A stretch of DNA of 64,000 nt from Psychrosphaera saromensis. GTDB lineage: Bacteria > Pseudomonadota > Gammaproteobacteria > Enterobacterales > Alteromonadaceae. Under the pieces are notes generated by a model that ran no database searches, was not told the DNA's origin, and saw only the letters and a program-made list of their open reading frames with translations. The translations under genes were made by a program, and so were the position numbers. Shown one piece after another: positions 17,270-26,271 of this stretch (positions are counted from its first letter, which is position 1; each line of letters opens with the position of its first letter). Location: assembly GCF_002954545.1 (NCBI RefSeq), contig NZ_MSCH01000003.1, positions 868,001-932,000 on the forward strand, read 5' to 3'.

Positions 17270-18250
17270 ATGAAAGCATTTATTACTGGCGGCACTGGTT
17301 TTTTAGGTTTAAATGTCATTAAGCAATTACTTGATAATGATTGGCAAGTTATCGTTATGCATAGGAAAAACTCTAATGTGGCAGATTTAGCAAAGTTAAA
17401 TGTGACATTAGTTGAAGGTAGTTTGACAGATATACATGATCTGCACTCGATCGTACCGGATGACTTAGACGTAATTTTTCATATTGCAGGTGATACCAAT
17501 TTGTGGCGTTGTCATGACGAAAGGCAGTTTCAGACGAATGTTGTCGGTACACAAAACTTGGTAGACGTTGCACTAGAGAAAAAAGTTAAACGCTTTATAC
17601 ATACATCGTCTATATCTGCTTATGGCTTTCACGACACAATTATCACCGAACAAGATGAAAGTACTGCTATGTATAGTGGCGTTAACTATTTAAAGACTAA
17701 ATTCTTGGGTGAAAAAGTGGTAAAAGATGCCGTTAAGTTCCGAGGGTTAGATGCTGTTGTGTTAAACCCTTGTGCAATTATTGGTGCGTACGATAGACAT
17801 AATTGGTCGCAATTATTCACTATGATTCAAAATGGTAGCTTGCCTGGCATACCTCCAGGAGAAGGTTCTTATTGTCATGTAAATGAGGTAGCTGCTGCAC
17901 ATATTAGTGCATTTGAAAAAGGCAAAAGTGGTGAAAATTATATATTGGCGGGAACGGACTGTGCATTTTTAGAAGTGGTGACAAAAATTGGTAAGTTATT
18001 GGACAAACCAACTGCAGATAAGACTATCCCAAAATGGATATTACAAATAGTGGGTTATATTTCATATTGGACGTCTTTATTAACAAAAAAAGAACCAAAC
18101 ATGACGCCAGAAAAAGCCACTATGGTGTCAAAACGAGTAGTAGCTTCAAGCAATAAAGCAGTCAATGAACTAGATTATGTCGATAACATCTCTATTGATG
18201 TCATGTTAGAAGATTGTTATGTGTGGATGAAGTCTGAACACCTGCTTTAA
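17270..18250 (+). CDS. NAD(P)-dependent epimerase/dehydratase (extended SDR)
   Basis: The protein (326 aa) is an extended short-chain dehydrogenase. The Rossmann motif is FITGGTGFLGLN (residues 3-14), the active-site serine region is FIHTSSISAYG, and the catalytic YxxxK is YLKTK. It resembles dihydroflavonol reductase-like or sterol/aldehyde reductase proteins of marine bacteria. The substrate is unknown. It is monocistronic, convergent with comM. Confidence 0.87.
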   Translation: MKAFITGGTGFLGLNVIKQLLDNDWQVIVMHRKNSNVADLAKLNVTLVEGSLTDIHDLHSIVPDDLDVIFHIAGDTNLWRCHDERQFQTNVVGTQNLVDVALEKKVKRFIHTSSISAYGFHDTIITEQDESTAMYSGVNYLKTKFLGEKVVKDAVKFRGLDAVVLNPCAIIGAYDRHNWSQLFTMIQNGSLPGIPPGEGSYCHVNEVAAAHISAFEKGKSGENYILAGTDCAFLEVVTKIGKLLDKPTADKTIPKWILQIVGYISYWTSLLTKKEPNMTPEKATMVSKRVVASSNKAVNELDYVDNISIDVMLEDCYVWMKSEHLL

Positions 18251-18305
18251 GTTTTGGTTATAAATCGTTAGCCGCCATAATGCCCCGGACAAAATGATGA
18301 TTAGC

Positions 18306-19823
18306 TCATTGACTTAAGTGTGCTAACAGCCTGTCCATAGCTCGGTAGTTTAAGGCTTCCGTTAAATGACCTCGATTAATATCCGGGCATAGTTGTAAAT
18401 CAGCTATCGTACGGGCGACTTTTAGTATCTTGTGATACGCCCGTATCGACATTTTTAATTGATGAATTGTGTGCTCTAGGAATATTTGATCTTCTTTAAG
18501 CAGTACACAATATTGTGCGACTTCTTTACTGGTTAATAGTGCGTTCGGTTTGCCAGCCCTAGATAGCATAATATCCCTAGCCTGATTTACTCTTTGTTTA
18601 ACAACTGCAGACGTTTCTCTATTTGCCGTTGTATCTTGGGTTAATGCTCCTTTGGGTAATGCAGGGACATCAATTTGAATATCAATTCTGTCTAATAAAG
18701 GCCCCGATATTTTATTCAGATACTTTAAGACCTGATCCGATGTACATCTACCGTCATTGTGATGACCTGTTGGGCTTGGATTTAATGCTCCAACAAATTG
18801 AAAGCGTGCTGGAAAGTCAGCTTGCTGAGTGGCTCGGGAAATCGTGATTTCTCCAGTTTCCATCGGCTCGCGTAATACATCTAACACCTTACGGTCGAAC
18901 TCTGGCAGTTCATCCAAAAACAATACTCCATTGTGCGATAAGGAAATTTCACCAGGTTTGGGTACGCTACCTCCTCCAACTAAAGCAACACCAGATGCAG
19001 TATGATGAGGGTTACGGAAAGGGCGGGTTCGCCATTGAGTAAAGTCGAACGGCTTACCGCTTATTGAATGTATCGCGGCGGTTTGTAAGGCCTCCTCTAT
19101 GGACATCGCGGGAAGAATGCTAGCAAGTCTCGACGCCAACATCGATTTTCCTGTGCCTGGAGGACCTAAAAATAATAAATTATGTTGGCCTGCGGCAGCA
19201 ATTTCTAATGCACGTTTTGCCATTACCTGACCAATAACATCGCTTAAGTCATTTTGACTGCTCACTTCTTCAGTAATGACATTATGGATTGGAGTGGTAA
19301 ACGTTAGGCTCTGCTGGCCTGTTAAGTGGTGGAAAACTGACATTAAGGTTGTCGCTTCTAGCATTTCAGTGGTTTCAACTAAACCTGCTTGTATGATATT
19401 GGCTTTCGGTAAAATACATATACGATTAGCATTTCCACAAGCAATGGTGGTGGGGATCTCCCCGATAATGGCTCGAACGTCACCATTTAACCCCAGTTCG
19501 CCATAAAACTCATATTGAGCTAACTTATCAACAGGTACTTGTGCAGAGGCAGCCAAAATCCCTACCGCTATGGCTAAATCAAAGCGCGCGCCTTCTTTTG
19601 GTATGTCAGCGGGTGATAAGTTTACGGTTAATCTTGTTTGTGGAAATTGAAAGTCGCTATTTATTAATGCACTACGTACTCTATCTCTAGATTCGCGTAC
19701 ACTGGCATCAGGCAAACCGACAATTTGAAATGAAGGCAAGCCATTTGATATATGAACTTCTATTGTGACCAGAGGTGCATCAATACCAACTCTAGCCCGG
19801 CTGTAAACAGTAGCGAATGACAT
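18306..19823 (-). CDS. comM: YifB/ComM family Mg-chelatase-like AAA+ ATPase
   Basis: ComM is a hexameric helicase that drives branch migration during natural transformation. The protein (505 aa) shows the N-terminal Lon-like domain (SFATVYSRARVGIDAPLVTIE), Walker A GPPGTGKSML (about residue 215), Walker B LFLDELPEF and the C-terminal Mg_chelatase_C helical part. I choose ATG 19823 because GGAG lies 5 nt upstream; a GTG at 19829 is the other choice. With ComF in the same window this hints at a competence set, but YifB and ComF are both widespread. Confidence 0.93.
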   Translation of the reverse strand: MSFATVYSRARVGIDAPLVTIEVHISNGLPSFQIVGLPDASVRESRDRVRSALINSDFQFPQTRLTVNLSPADIPKEGARFDLAIAVGILAASAQVPVDKLAQYEFYGELGLNGDVRAIIGEIPTTIACGNANRICILPKANIIQAGLVETTEMLEATTLMSVFHHLTGQQSLTFTTPIHNVITEEVSSQNDLSDVIGQVMAKRALEIAAAGQHNLLFLGPPGTGKSMLASRLASILPAMSIEEALQTAAIHSISGKPFDFTQWRTRPFRNPHHTASGVALVGGGSVPKPGEISLSHNGVLFLDELPEFDRKVLDVLREPMETGEITISRATQQADFPARFQFVGALNPSPTGHHNDGRCTSDQVLKYLNKISGPLLDRIDIQIDVPALPKGALTQDTTANRETSAVVKQRVNQARDIMLSRAGKPNALLTSKEVAQYCVLLKEDQIFLEHTIHQLKMSIRAYHKILKVARTIADLQLCPDINRGHLTEALNYRAMDRLLAHLSQ

Positions 19824-19952
19824 TAGCACTCCAATTTCCCTATTATAAGAACAAATATAGTTTCAATTTATAAATATTCAATATTGTTTAATACGGGAAG
19901 TTGAAAATAATTAGCGTAAGTTCTTTCATTTTTAATAAAAAGTTAATACACT

Positions 19953-19976
19953 CACTGGTAAGACATCAGACCAGTT
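19953..19976. promoter_or_regulatory. FadR-like operator upstream of fadE
   Basis: ACTGGT (19954-19959) and ACCAGT (19970-19975) form an inverted repeat. Read on the minus strand, AACTGGTCTGATGTCTT matches about 12 of 17 positions of the E. coli FadR site AGCTGGTCCGACCTGTT. FadR represses fadE-type genes, so the place fits. The match is by eye. Confidence 0.55.
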
Positions 19977-20011
19977 AGTATTTTATATGTACTATATTTA
20001 TCGGATCTGCT

Positions 20012-20031
20012 ACCAAATGAATTCATTTGGT
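20012..20031. promoter_or_regulatory. perfect 20-bp palindrome before fadE, probable operator
   Basis: ACCAAATGAATTCATTTGGT is a perfect palindrome located 35 bp before the fadE start. It is operator-like in size and place, and differs from the nearby FadR-like site. I do not recognise the regulator; it does not show the GAAAC/GTTTG core of PsrA. Confidence 0.55.
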
Positions 20032-20065
20032 CAATTATAAAAACAGAATACAATAGGGGCAAGAC

Positions 20066-22282
20066 ATGAGCTTAAGAACGTCATTTAGAAAAATTCTACC
20101 TGAAATTTCTCGTACCGAGCAAGAAGCATTAGATGCTGGAGATACTTGGCTTGAAGCTTCAATTTATCAAGGTAAGCCAGATTTTAACGCTTTGTTACAG
20201 ACTGCCCCTTCGAAATTAACGGAGCGTGAGCAAGCGTTCATCGACGGTCCATTAGAAGAATTATTAGAGATGTTGGATGATGTAGAAATACACAACAATA
20301 TCCATATTCCACCACGTATTTTACAGCACTTAAAAGATCATAAGTTTTTCGCGTTTATCATTCCTCAGGAATTTGGCGGTTTAGAATTTAGTGCTTATGC
20401 AAGTTCTACTATTGTTGCGAGAATCTCAACAAAAAGTAACCCAATTGCAACAACGGTTATGGTTCCAAATTCATTAGGGCCAGGCGAGTTATTAGCGCAC
20501 TTTGGTACTGATGAACAAAAACAACATTACTTACCGCGTTTATCTGACGGTTTAGAAATTCCATGTTTTGCACTAACTAGCCCAGAAGCTGGTTCAGATG
20601 CTGGTGGTATTCCAGATACAGCAATTGTTACTAAAGGCATGTATAACGGCGAAGAAGTTGTCGGCTTACGTTGTACTTGGGACAAACGTTATATTACGTT
20701 AGCGCCAATCGCGACTGTACTTGGTCTTGCTGTTAAAGCATTTGACCCAGACAACTTGTTAGGTGACGAAGTAGATTTAGGTATTACATGTTTATTATTA
20801 CCTACAGATTATGAAGGTGTAGAAACTGGTAACCGTCATAACCCGTTAGGCGTTAAATTTTACAACGGTACTACACGTGGTACAGATGTATTCGTACCAA
20901 TGGATTTTGTTATTGGTGGACAGAAAAACATCGGTAAAGGCTGGCAAATGCTAGTGGCTTGTTTAGGTGCTGGACGTGGTGTTTCATTACCTGCAAACGG
21001 TTGTGCTACAGGTCACGCAGCTCTTAAATCAACATCTGAATATGCTGCGATTCGTGAGCAATTTGGTATGCCGATTGGTAAGTTTGAAGGTATTCAAGAG
21101 CAACTAGCATTAATTGGTGGCTTAACATACAACTTAGAGTCAATGCGTCATCTAGTTCTTAATTCTTTAGATGCAGGTTTAAAACCATCAGTTATTACTG
21201 CAATGGCTAAATACCACATGACTGAAATGGGGCGTGATTGTCTTGAAGCTGGTATGGATGTGCAAGCTGGTAAAGGTATCCAAATGGGTCCTAACAATGT
21301 ACTAGCAAGTGCTTACTTTGCAACGCCAATTGGTATTACAGTTGAAGGTGCAAACATCTTAACTCGTAACTTAATGATCTTTGGTCAAGGTGCAACTCGT
21401 TGTCACCCATATGTTCAAGACTTAATTTCTGTCATCCACTCTGAAGATAAAGCAGCGGATAAAGAATTTAACAAGTTAATGAGAAAGACGATTGGTTACA
21501 GTACTAAAAACTTCCTTCGTGGTTTTGCAACAGCTTACTTACCAGGTTTTGGCCGTGGTAAAAATGCAGAGCCTATGGTTAAGAAATTTGAAAAACAAAT
21601 TAATCGTTTGTCTTCAGCATTAGCTGTTCAAGCTGACTTTGCATTATTAGTTCTTGGCGGCGATTTAAAACGTAAAGAAATGCTATCTGCTCGTTTAGGT
21701 GACGTAATGAGTTACTTATTCATGGCAATGGGTAACATTAAGTTTTACTTACAAAGTGATTGTCGTGAAGAGTTAAAACCATATTTCAATTACGGTACTT
21801 CTTTGGCATTAAAACAAGCTGAAGATGCATTGTTTGCGTACACAGATAACTTCCCTAATAGATTAGTTTCTGGTTTCTTAGGCGCAAGTTTAGCTATGCC
21901 GTTTATCAAACGTTCAAAAATATCTGACAAAATGATAACTGACCTTGCTGAAGCAACATTAAAAGATGATGCAGCTAAGAAAACATTAACATCTTTAGTT
22001 AGTATGGTTGGTCGTGATGGCTTTACTGTATTAGAAGATGCTTACAAGGCTAAGTTAGATGTATTGCCATTGTTAGATGCAATGAAAGCAGCAACTCGCT
22101 CAGGTAAAATTGATAAGCAGTTAAGATTTGCTCAATTAGTTGACGTAGCTCTAGAAGCTGGTGTGATCACTGCAGATGATAAAGAAAAATTAACGGCTTA
22201 CGATACTAAACGTAAACTAGCTATCGCTGTTGATGAGTACACATTTGATATGGAATTACTGACTAACATTGATGCTAAATAA
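20066..22282 (+). CDS. fadE: acyl-CoA dehydrogenase FadE
   Basis: FadE carries out the first step of fatty acid beta-oxidation, making trans-2-enoyl-CoA with FAD. The 738-aa protein has the FadE layout: an N-terminal helical region (LSRTEQEALDAGDTW-like sequence), the acyl-CoA dehydrogenase core with CFALTSPEAGSDAGG and the FGMPIGKFEGIQE region, and a long C-terminal extension typical of FadE (DUF1974) from about residue 470. It lacks the N-terminal membrane part of E. coli FadE (814 aa). A strong AGGGG ribosome-binding site precedes ATG 20066. Two operator-like palindromes lie upstream and a terminator downstream. Confidence 0.94.
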   Translation: MSLRTSFRKILPEISRTEQEALDAGDTWLEASIYQGKPDFNALLQTAPSKLTEREQAFIDGPLEELLEMLDDVEIHNNIHIPPRILQHLKDHKFFAFIIPQEFGGLEFSAYASSTIVARISTKSNPIATTVMVPNSLGPGELLAHFGTDEQKQHYLPRLSDGLEIPCFALTSPEAGSDAGGIPDTAIVTKGMYNGEEVVGLRCTWDKRYITLAPIATVLGLAVKAFDPDNLLGDEVDLGITCLLLPTDYEGVETGNRHNPLGVKFYNGTTRGTDVFVPMDFVIGGQKNIGKGWQMLVACLGAGRGVSLPANGCATGHAALKSTSEYAAIREQFGMPIGKFEGIQEQLALIGGLTYNLESMRHLVLNSLDAGLKPSVITAMAKYHMTEMGRDCLEAGMDVQAGKGIQMGPNNVLASAYFATPIGITVEGANILTRNLMIFGQGATRCHPYVQDLISVIHSEDKAADKEFNKLMRKTIGYSTKNFLRGFATAYLPGFGRGKNAEPMVKKFEKQINRLSSALAVQADFALLVLGGDLKRKEMLSARLGDVMSYLFMAMGNIKFYLQSDCREELKPYFNYGTSLALKQAEDALFAYTDNFPNRLVSGFLGASLAMPFIKRSKISDKMITDLAEATLKDDAAKKTLTSLVSMVGRDGFTVLEDAYKAKLDVLPLLDAMKAATRSGKIDKQLRFAQLVDVALEAGVITADDKEKLTAYDTKRKLAIAVDEYTFDMELLTNIDAK

Positions 22283-22310
22283 TCAATATTAATTAAGTTA
22301 ATTTGAAATA

Positions 22311-22340
22311 AAAAAAGACGCTTTTAAAGCGTCTTTTTTA
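22311..22340 (+). terminator. Rho-independent terminator of fadE
   Basis: GACGC (22317-22321) pairs with GCGTC (22329-22333), extended by A/T pairs, and is followed by TTTTTTA. It begins about 30 bp after the fadE stop. Confidence 0.85.
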
Positions 22341-22350
22341 TTGCCTGAAA

Positions 22351-22410
22351 TAAGTCGTGAGCCGTAAGTCGTAAGACGTAAGCTGTAAGCTGTAAGCTGT
22401 AAGTAGTAAG
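22351..22410. repeat. heptamer tandem repeat TAAGNNG, interrupted by the IS
   Basis: Eight heptamers in a row start with TAAG or TGAG and end in G (TAAGTCG, TGAGCCG, TAAGTCG, TAAGACG, then TAAGCTG three times, TAAGTAG), followed by TAAG. The ninth unit is split by the insertion sequence and its remainder, GAAG, lies at 23663-23666. Confidence 0.85.
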
Positions 22411-22442
22411 AATGATGTGACCTCGTAAAAGTAGACACGGGG

Positions 22443-23249
22443 TTAATTTAATTCTTCATATTGCATGGGACTCATATACCCTAGAGTGCCATGCCTTCTT
22501 ACTGAGTTGTAATATTTTTCAATATAAAAACGACTTTGTACAGTCATTTCATTTCGACTCAATTGAGTTAAGTTATGCATCCATTCTTTTTTATATTGGG
22601 CAAAGAAGCTTTCTGAGCATGCATTATCCCAACAATTTCCTTTTCTAGACATGCTAATTGTCACGCCTCTCTTATTCAGCCAGCGGATTGTATCTTTTGC
22701 CCTGTACTGACATCCTTGGTCTGAATGAAACAATAAATTATCGCCATCTGGCTTACGAGCTTCCCATGCTTTCTTTAACGTCTTAATAACTAAAGAGGCA
22801 TTGTTTATTCTACTCGTTGCCCAACCTACCACTTTACGTGAGTACAAGTCGAGAATGACACACAAGTACTGCCAGCCTTCATTACAACGAACTTGAGTGA
22901 TGTCTGAAGCCCACACCTTGTTTGCTTCTTTCACATCAAACTGGCGTTGTAGTATATGAGTCGTCGGAATAAATGTTGACTCTTTAGCTGCCTTATTCAT
23001 TCTGTGTTTTCCCGCGACTGAGCGATAACCCATACACTGTAGCAAGCGTTGTACTTTGCCTTGACTGCAATCAAAACCATGAGATACAGCTGCATCCCAT
23101 AGTTTTCTATAACCTGGAATGCAATGCTCTTTATCACTAACGCGCTTTAGAAAGTCCCTCAGTAATGTGTTTTTATCTGCATGTTTACTGGGTGTTTGTT
23201 GGCACCATTTATAATATCCAGCTCTGGAAACACCCAGCCATTTACACAT
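22443..23249 (-). CDS. IS3-family transposase, OrfB part (DDE catalytic domain)
   Basis: OrfB carries the HTH_21 segment (VSRAGYYKW) and the rve integrase core. The catalytic triad is visible as WASDITQV (first Asp), FHSDQGCQY (second Asp) and NACSESFFAQYKKEW (Glu), with the usual YNSVRRHGTLGYMSP end. The ATG at 23249 is only the first ATG in the frame. The frame stays open further upstream through residues G-E-G-L-L-R-Q-A-K-R, so the active enzyme is expected to be an OrfAB fusion made by -1 frameshifting. Confidence 0.93.
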   Translation of the reverse strand: MCKWLGVSRAGYYKWCQQTPSKHADKNTLLRDFLKRVSDKEHCIPGYRKLWDAAVSHGFDCSQGKVQRLLQCMGYRSVAGKHRMNKAAKESTFIPTTHILQRQFDVKEANKVWASDITQVRCNEGWQYLCVILDLYSRKVVGWATSRINNASLVIKTLKKAWEARKPDGDNLLFHSDQGCQYRAKDTIRWLNKRGVTISMSRKGNCWDNACSESFFAQYKKEWMHNLTQLSRNEMTVQSRFYIEKYYNSVRRHGTLGYMSPMQYEELN

Positions 23250-23299
23250 TTTATTAACGGGCTGTTTTGTATTCGCGTGTTTATTTATATACGCGAACC

Positions 23300-23614
23300 T
23301 TATTCTTTTAGCTTGTCGAAGTAGGCCTTCGCCTTTTTTAACACATCATTCTCCAATTGAGCCTCCTCAAGTTGCTTTTCGAGTTTACGTACTTGGCGCT
23401 CTAAATCAGTATAAGACTTATCTGGACCTGCATTCTTAATTGGCTTGTTTGTGTGTTTTTTAGAGGTCATTTGGTTTCTCCACCTTGATAGGGTTGCTGG
23501 ATGTATTCCTAGCTTTAATGCCGTCATATTAACGGTATCTGGAGAGTCTAGCGATTGTTGAACGGCTTTTATTTTAAACTCTATGGAGTGCTTACGTCTG
23601 AATTCGATTTTCAT
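23300..23614 (-). CDS. IS3-family transposase, OrfA part (HTH protein)
   Basis: The 104-aa OrfA has an N-terminal helix-turn-helix (EFKIKAVQQSLDSPD...LGIHPATLSRWRN) and a C-terminal leucine zipper (LERQVRKLEKQLEEAQLEN). It binds the IS ends and acts as a regulator; fused to OrfB by frameshifting it forms the transposase. The reading frame is intact and its stop lies just after the slippery site. Confidence 0.93.
   Translation of the reverse strand: MKIEFRRKHSIEFKIKAVQQSLDSPDTVNMTALKLGIHPATLSRWRNQMTSKKHTNKPIKNAGPDKSYTDLERQVRKLEKQLEEAQLENDVLKKAKAYFDKLKE
23333..23339 (-). other. programmed -1 frameshift site (A AAA AAG)
   Basis: On the minus strand the orfA codons read TTA AAA AAG, which is the classic slippery heptamer A AAA AAG. 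A -1 slip here leads straight into the orfB frame, bypassing the orfA stop at 23300. Confidence 0.85.
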
Positions 23615-23667
23615 GACACCTTATTCCTAAAAATAGGTGTCTACTTTTGTGGAGTCATATCAGAAGT

Positions 23668-23692
23668 TCGTAAAAGTAGACTCTAACTTAAT
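23668..23692. repeat. sequence resembling the IS left end
   Basis: TCGTAAAAGTAGAC at 23668-23681 is identical to 14 bases of the IS left end (22423-22436) and is followed, after six less similar bases, by TTAATTT as at the left end. It lies just outside the right end of the IS in the orientation of a left end. Confidence 0.6.
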
Positions 23693-23764
23693 TTCAGGCG
23701 CGTATATGATACGGTTAGTTGAGGGGCAATAACATATGCGTAATCCACTATGAGTCTGATAAAA

Positions 23765-23800
23765 AAGCAAAAAAAAACCGTAACATAAGTTACGGTTTAA
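23765..23800 (-). terminator. Rho-independent terminator of the M28 peptidase gene
   Basis: A 10-bp perfect stem, AAACCGTAAC (23775-23784) with GTTACGGTTT (23789-23798) and a 4-nt loop, is followed on the minus strand by a T-rich tract. It lies about 50 bp past the stop of the peptidase gene. Confidence 0.85.
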
Positions 23801-23850
23801 TTGTTTTACAAACCTAGCTCTTAACAAGCTCAGTTGTTTGTTAAATTGGA

Positions 23851-25497
23851 TTATTTACCAGTTTGTCCAAACGTTTTACCAAAGAAGCTATCTTCTAACC
23901 AGTAAGGACGCTCGTCTTGATTTGCTATTGTTAAACCAATGCGGATATTAACGTCGGCGAATACTTTCGCTGCATCATAGTTAATTGGTAAATCTAGAGA
24001 GTCAGATGGTTTATGGTAATGTTTGGCAAAAAACTCACCCCAAACTTTACCGCCGTCTTCGCCTTCTGTTTTTGACGTGAAGCCCGTCATTAAGAATACA
24101 GCTGGAATGCCTTTCTTAACAAAATTGTAATGATCTGAACGAGTGAATATAGCCTGTTCTGGCATAGGATCTGGGCTTAAGCCAATACCTAATTCACCAG
24201 CTGCTTTTTCAACAACAGCACCTAAAGAGCTATGGTTCGCACCAAATGCAATTACGTCAGCAAAATCGTATAACAATACCGGCATATCTAAGTTTACGTT
24301 GGCGATCATTGACGTTAATGGAACGGTAGGGTTATTGGCAAAGTAACTTGCGCCTAATAAACCTTTTTCTTCACCGGTAACAACCGTGAATAAAATAGAA
24401 CGACGTGGACGTTCAGAGTTTGCTAATACACGTGCAGTTTCTAGTAATACTGAAACACCAGAAGCATTATCCATAGCACCGTTATTAATACGGTCTTTTG
24501 TTGTAACGTCTTTTGCTAAACCTATGTGATCAAGGTGAGCTGTAAATACAACATACTCATCTTTTAATACAGGATCTGAACCCGGTAAAATTGCCACTAC
24601 ATTTGGCGATGTTATTTTTTCATGGCGAGATTTCGATGCAAGTTCAATACTTGTATTTAAGTCAAAACCTTTGATTTCTTTATCTTCATTATCTAAAACA
24701 AAAATATCTTCTAAAGCGGTTGGAGCGTTAGCAAATAGCTTTTTACCAGCGTCGATATTTAAATATGCGGCACCTTTAAATTGTTTTTGTACGCCAAATG
24801 GGGTGTCTTCTTCATCTAACCAGCGAAGACTTGGTGCGCCTAAGTAGTTAAGCGATGTTGTATATGAACGAACTTTTTCTCTTTTTGGTGTGTGTAATGT
24901 TACAAAGCCAATCGCGCCATGTTTAGCCGCATTTGCAGATTTAACTTTACCCGATCCTAAATGAGCACCTTCTTCAGATGGCCATGCTTTTGGACGACCC
25001 GTTAAAGCAACAACAATCTTGCCCTCAACATCTAAGCCGGCATAATCGTCATAGTTATAATCTTCAGCAATTAAGCCATAACCAACAAAAACCACTTCCG
25101 CTTTTACACTTGACTCAGTAGATGATGTATTTGCACCCATCATATAATCTTGTGGGTATTTTAATTCGATGGCTTTAGCACCAGAGCCAATTTTAACAAC
25201 TGTGCTGTTTTGATTTAAAAATGCACGTCTAAATGGAACACGCTGCATGTATCCGTCTGTTCCTGCAGGCACTAAACCAATTTTTTTAAATTCTGAAGCG
25301 ACATAATTCGCAGCTATTTCGTAACCTTGGCTGCCTGTATCTCGGCCTTCTAACTGATCGTCAGCAAGAAATTCTAAGTGAGCTTGTATGCGTGCTTTTT
25401 CAACGCTAGCCGTATTTGTTTGTTCAGAACATGCTGCGAGTACAGTTACAAATGATGCAACTAACGCAGTTAGACTAAATTGTTTAATTAATTTCAT
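23851..25497 (-). CDS. M28 family metallopeptidase, lipoprotein
   Basis: The 548-aa precursor has a lipoprotein signal with lipobox LAAC (Cys near residue 23), so it is anchored in the envelope. Residues about 130-260 form a PA (protease-associated) domain. The C-terminal M28 domain has the zinc ligands in order: AHLDHIG, GAMDNASGV, the acid residues of TGEEKGLLGA, NLDMP and RSDHYNFV. M28 enzymes of this form are aminopeptidases that use two zinc ions. It is monocistronic with a terminator, and its promoter lies in the 142-bp gap before the thioredoxin gene. Confidence 0.92.
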   Translation of the reverse strand: MKLIKQFSLTALVASFVTVLAACSEQTNTASVEKARIQAHLEFLADDQLEGRDTGSQGYEIAANYVASEFKKIGLVPAGTDGYMQRVPFRRAFLNQNSTVVKIGSGAKAIELKYPQDYMMGANTSSTESSVKAEVVFVGYGLIAEDYNYDDYAGLDVEGKIVVALTGRPKAWPSEEGAHLGSGKVKSANAAKHGAIGFVTLHTPKREKVRSYTTSLNYLGAPSLRWLDEEDTPFGVQKQFKGAAYLNIDAGKKLFANAPTALEDIFVLDNEDKEIKGFDLNTSIELASKSRHEKITSPNVVAILPGSDPVLKDEYVVFTAHLDHIGLAKDVTTKDRINNGAMDNASGVSVLLETARVLANSERPRRSILFTVVTGEEKGLLGASYFANNPTVPLTSMIANVNLDMPVLLYDFADVIAFGANHSSLGAVVEKAAGELGIGLSPDPMPEQAIFTRSDHYNFVKKGIPAVFLMTGFTSKTEGEDGGKVWGEFFAKHYHKPSDSLDLPINYDAAKVFADVNIRIGLTIANQDERPYWLEDSFFGKTFGQTGK

Positions 25498-25639
25498 ATT
25501 ATTGTTTTAGTAACCTTATCTATTTGGACGTGTTTCGATTCTACATGAATTGGCTTTATAGGTGATAAAAATTTATATTGGAAGTCAAAGATAAACAGAC
25601 CCTAGTTAAAATCAGTTATCGCAATTTAAAGGTTAGCCA

Positions 25640-26149
25640 ATGAAATTATTACTTAATTTAATCTACAGTTTAATGTTGGGTTTGATAGTCAGTACACACT
25701 CAGTCGCATCTGAAAAAAAAGCCGTTGAGTTTGAATTACCTTATTTATTATCTGAGTCACAATCCGCTATAAAATTGGCGTTGAATGATTATAAGGGCAA
25801 GGTTGTTTATTTAGATTTTTGGGCAAGCTGGTGTAAACCCTGTAAAAAGTCTTTTCCTGTGCTGAATGACTTCCATAATAAATATCAAGCTCAAGATTTT
25901 GTCGTAATCGCAATTAATTTGGACGAAAATAAACACAATGCTTTAGCGTTTTTAAAGGCGCATTCTGTGGATTACGCTGTTTTGTATGATCAAGGTGCGA
26001 TTGTGGCTGAAAAATATGATGTACAAGCTATGCCGTCCTCTTTCTTCATTGATAAGAAAGGTGTTATACGTTTTGCACATCAAGGTTATGTGGAGTCAGA
26101 TAATGCAAAAATACAAAAAGTTATTGAGATGCTAGTTAATGAGGATTAG
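25640..26149 (+). CDS. TlpA/ResA-like periplasmic thioredoxin
   Basis: This 169-aa precursor has a signal peptide (MKLLLNLIYSLMLGLIVSTHSVAS) and a redoxin domain with active site WASWCKPCKK and the cis-proline MPSSFFID. It should be a membrane-side thiol reductase of the TlpA/ResA kind, which usually keeps apocytochrome or partner cysteines reduced. No cytochrome maturation gene is next to it, so the partner is not known. Confidence 0.9.
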   Translation: MKLLLNLIYSLMLGLIVSTHSVASEKKAVEFELPYLLSESQSAIKLALNDYKGKVVYLDFWASWCKPCKKSFPVLNDFHNKYQAQDFVVIAINLDENKHNALAFLKAHSVDYAVLYDQGAIVAEKYDVQAMPSSFFIDKKGVIRFAHQGYVESDNAKIQKVIEMLVNED

Positions 26150-26194
26150 AACGTATGGAGAAAGGCCTGAGCGTTAATTATTTTAATGGGAAAG

Positions 26195-26230
26195 AAAAAG
26201 GTAACCATGGTCAAACTCAGGTTACCTTAT
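26195..26230 (-). terminator. terminator of the hslR-hslO unit
   Basis: AAGGTAACC (26198-26206) pairs with GGTTACCTT (26220-26228). On the minus strand the stem is followed by TTTCTTTCCC, so it best fits hslO. Confidence 0.7.
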
Positions 26231-26271
26231 TGCATGTAGTGCTATCTAGTTAATAAATTAGGCTTAACCAG

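Larger units (their letters stand above)
22413..23662 (-). mobile_element. IS3-family insertion sequence (IS3 subgroup), intact
   Basis: The element is 1250 bp. Its ends are imperfect inverted repeats of about 26 bp (TGATGTGACCTCGTAAAAG and TGATATGACTCCACAAAAG, both continuing into TAGACAC), close to the ends of IS3 itself (TGATCTTACC...GGACACG). The target duplication is 3 bp, GAA, at 22410-22412 and 23663-23665, as expected for the IS3 subgroup. Two overlapping-function reading frames, orfA and orfB, lie on the minus strand with a -1 frameshift site. Both frames are open, so it may be active. Confidence 0.93.
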
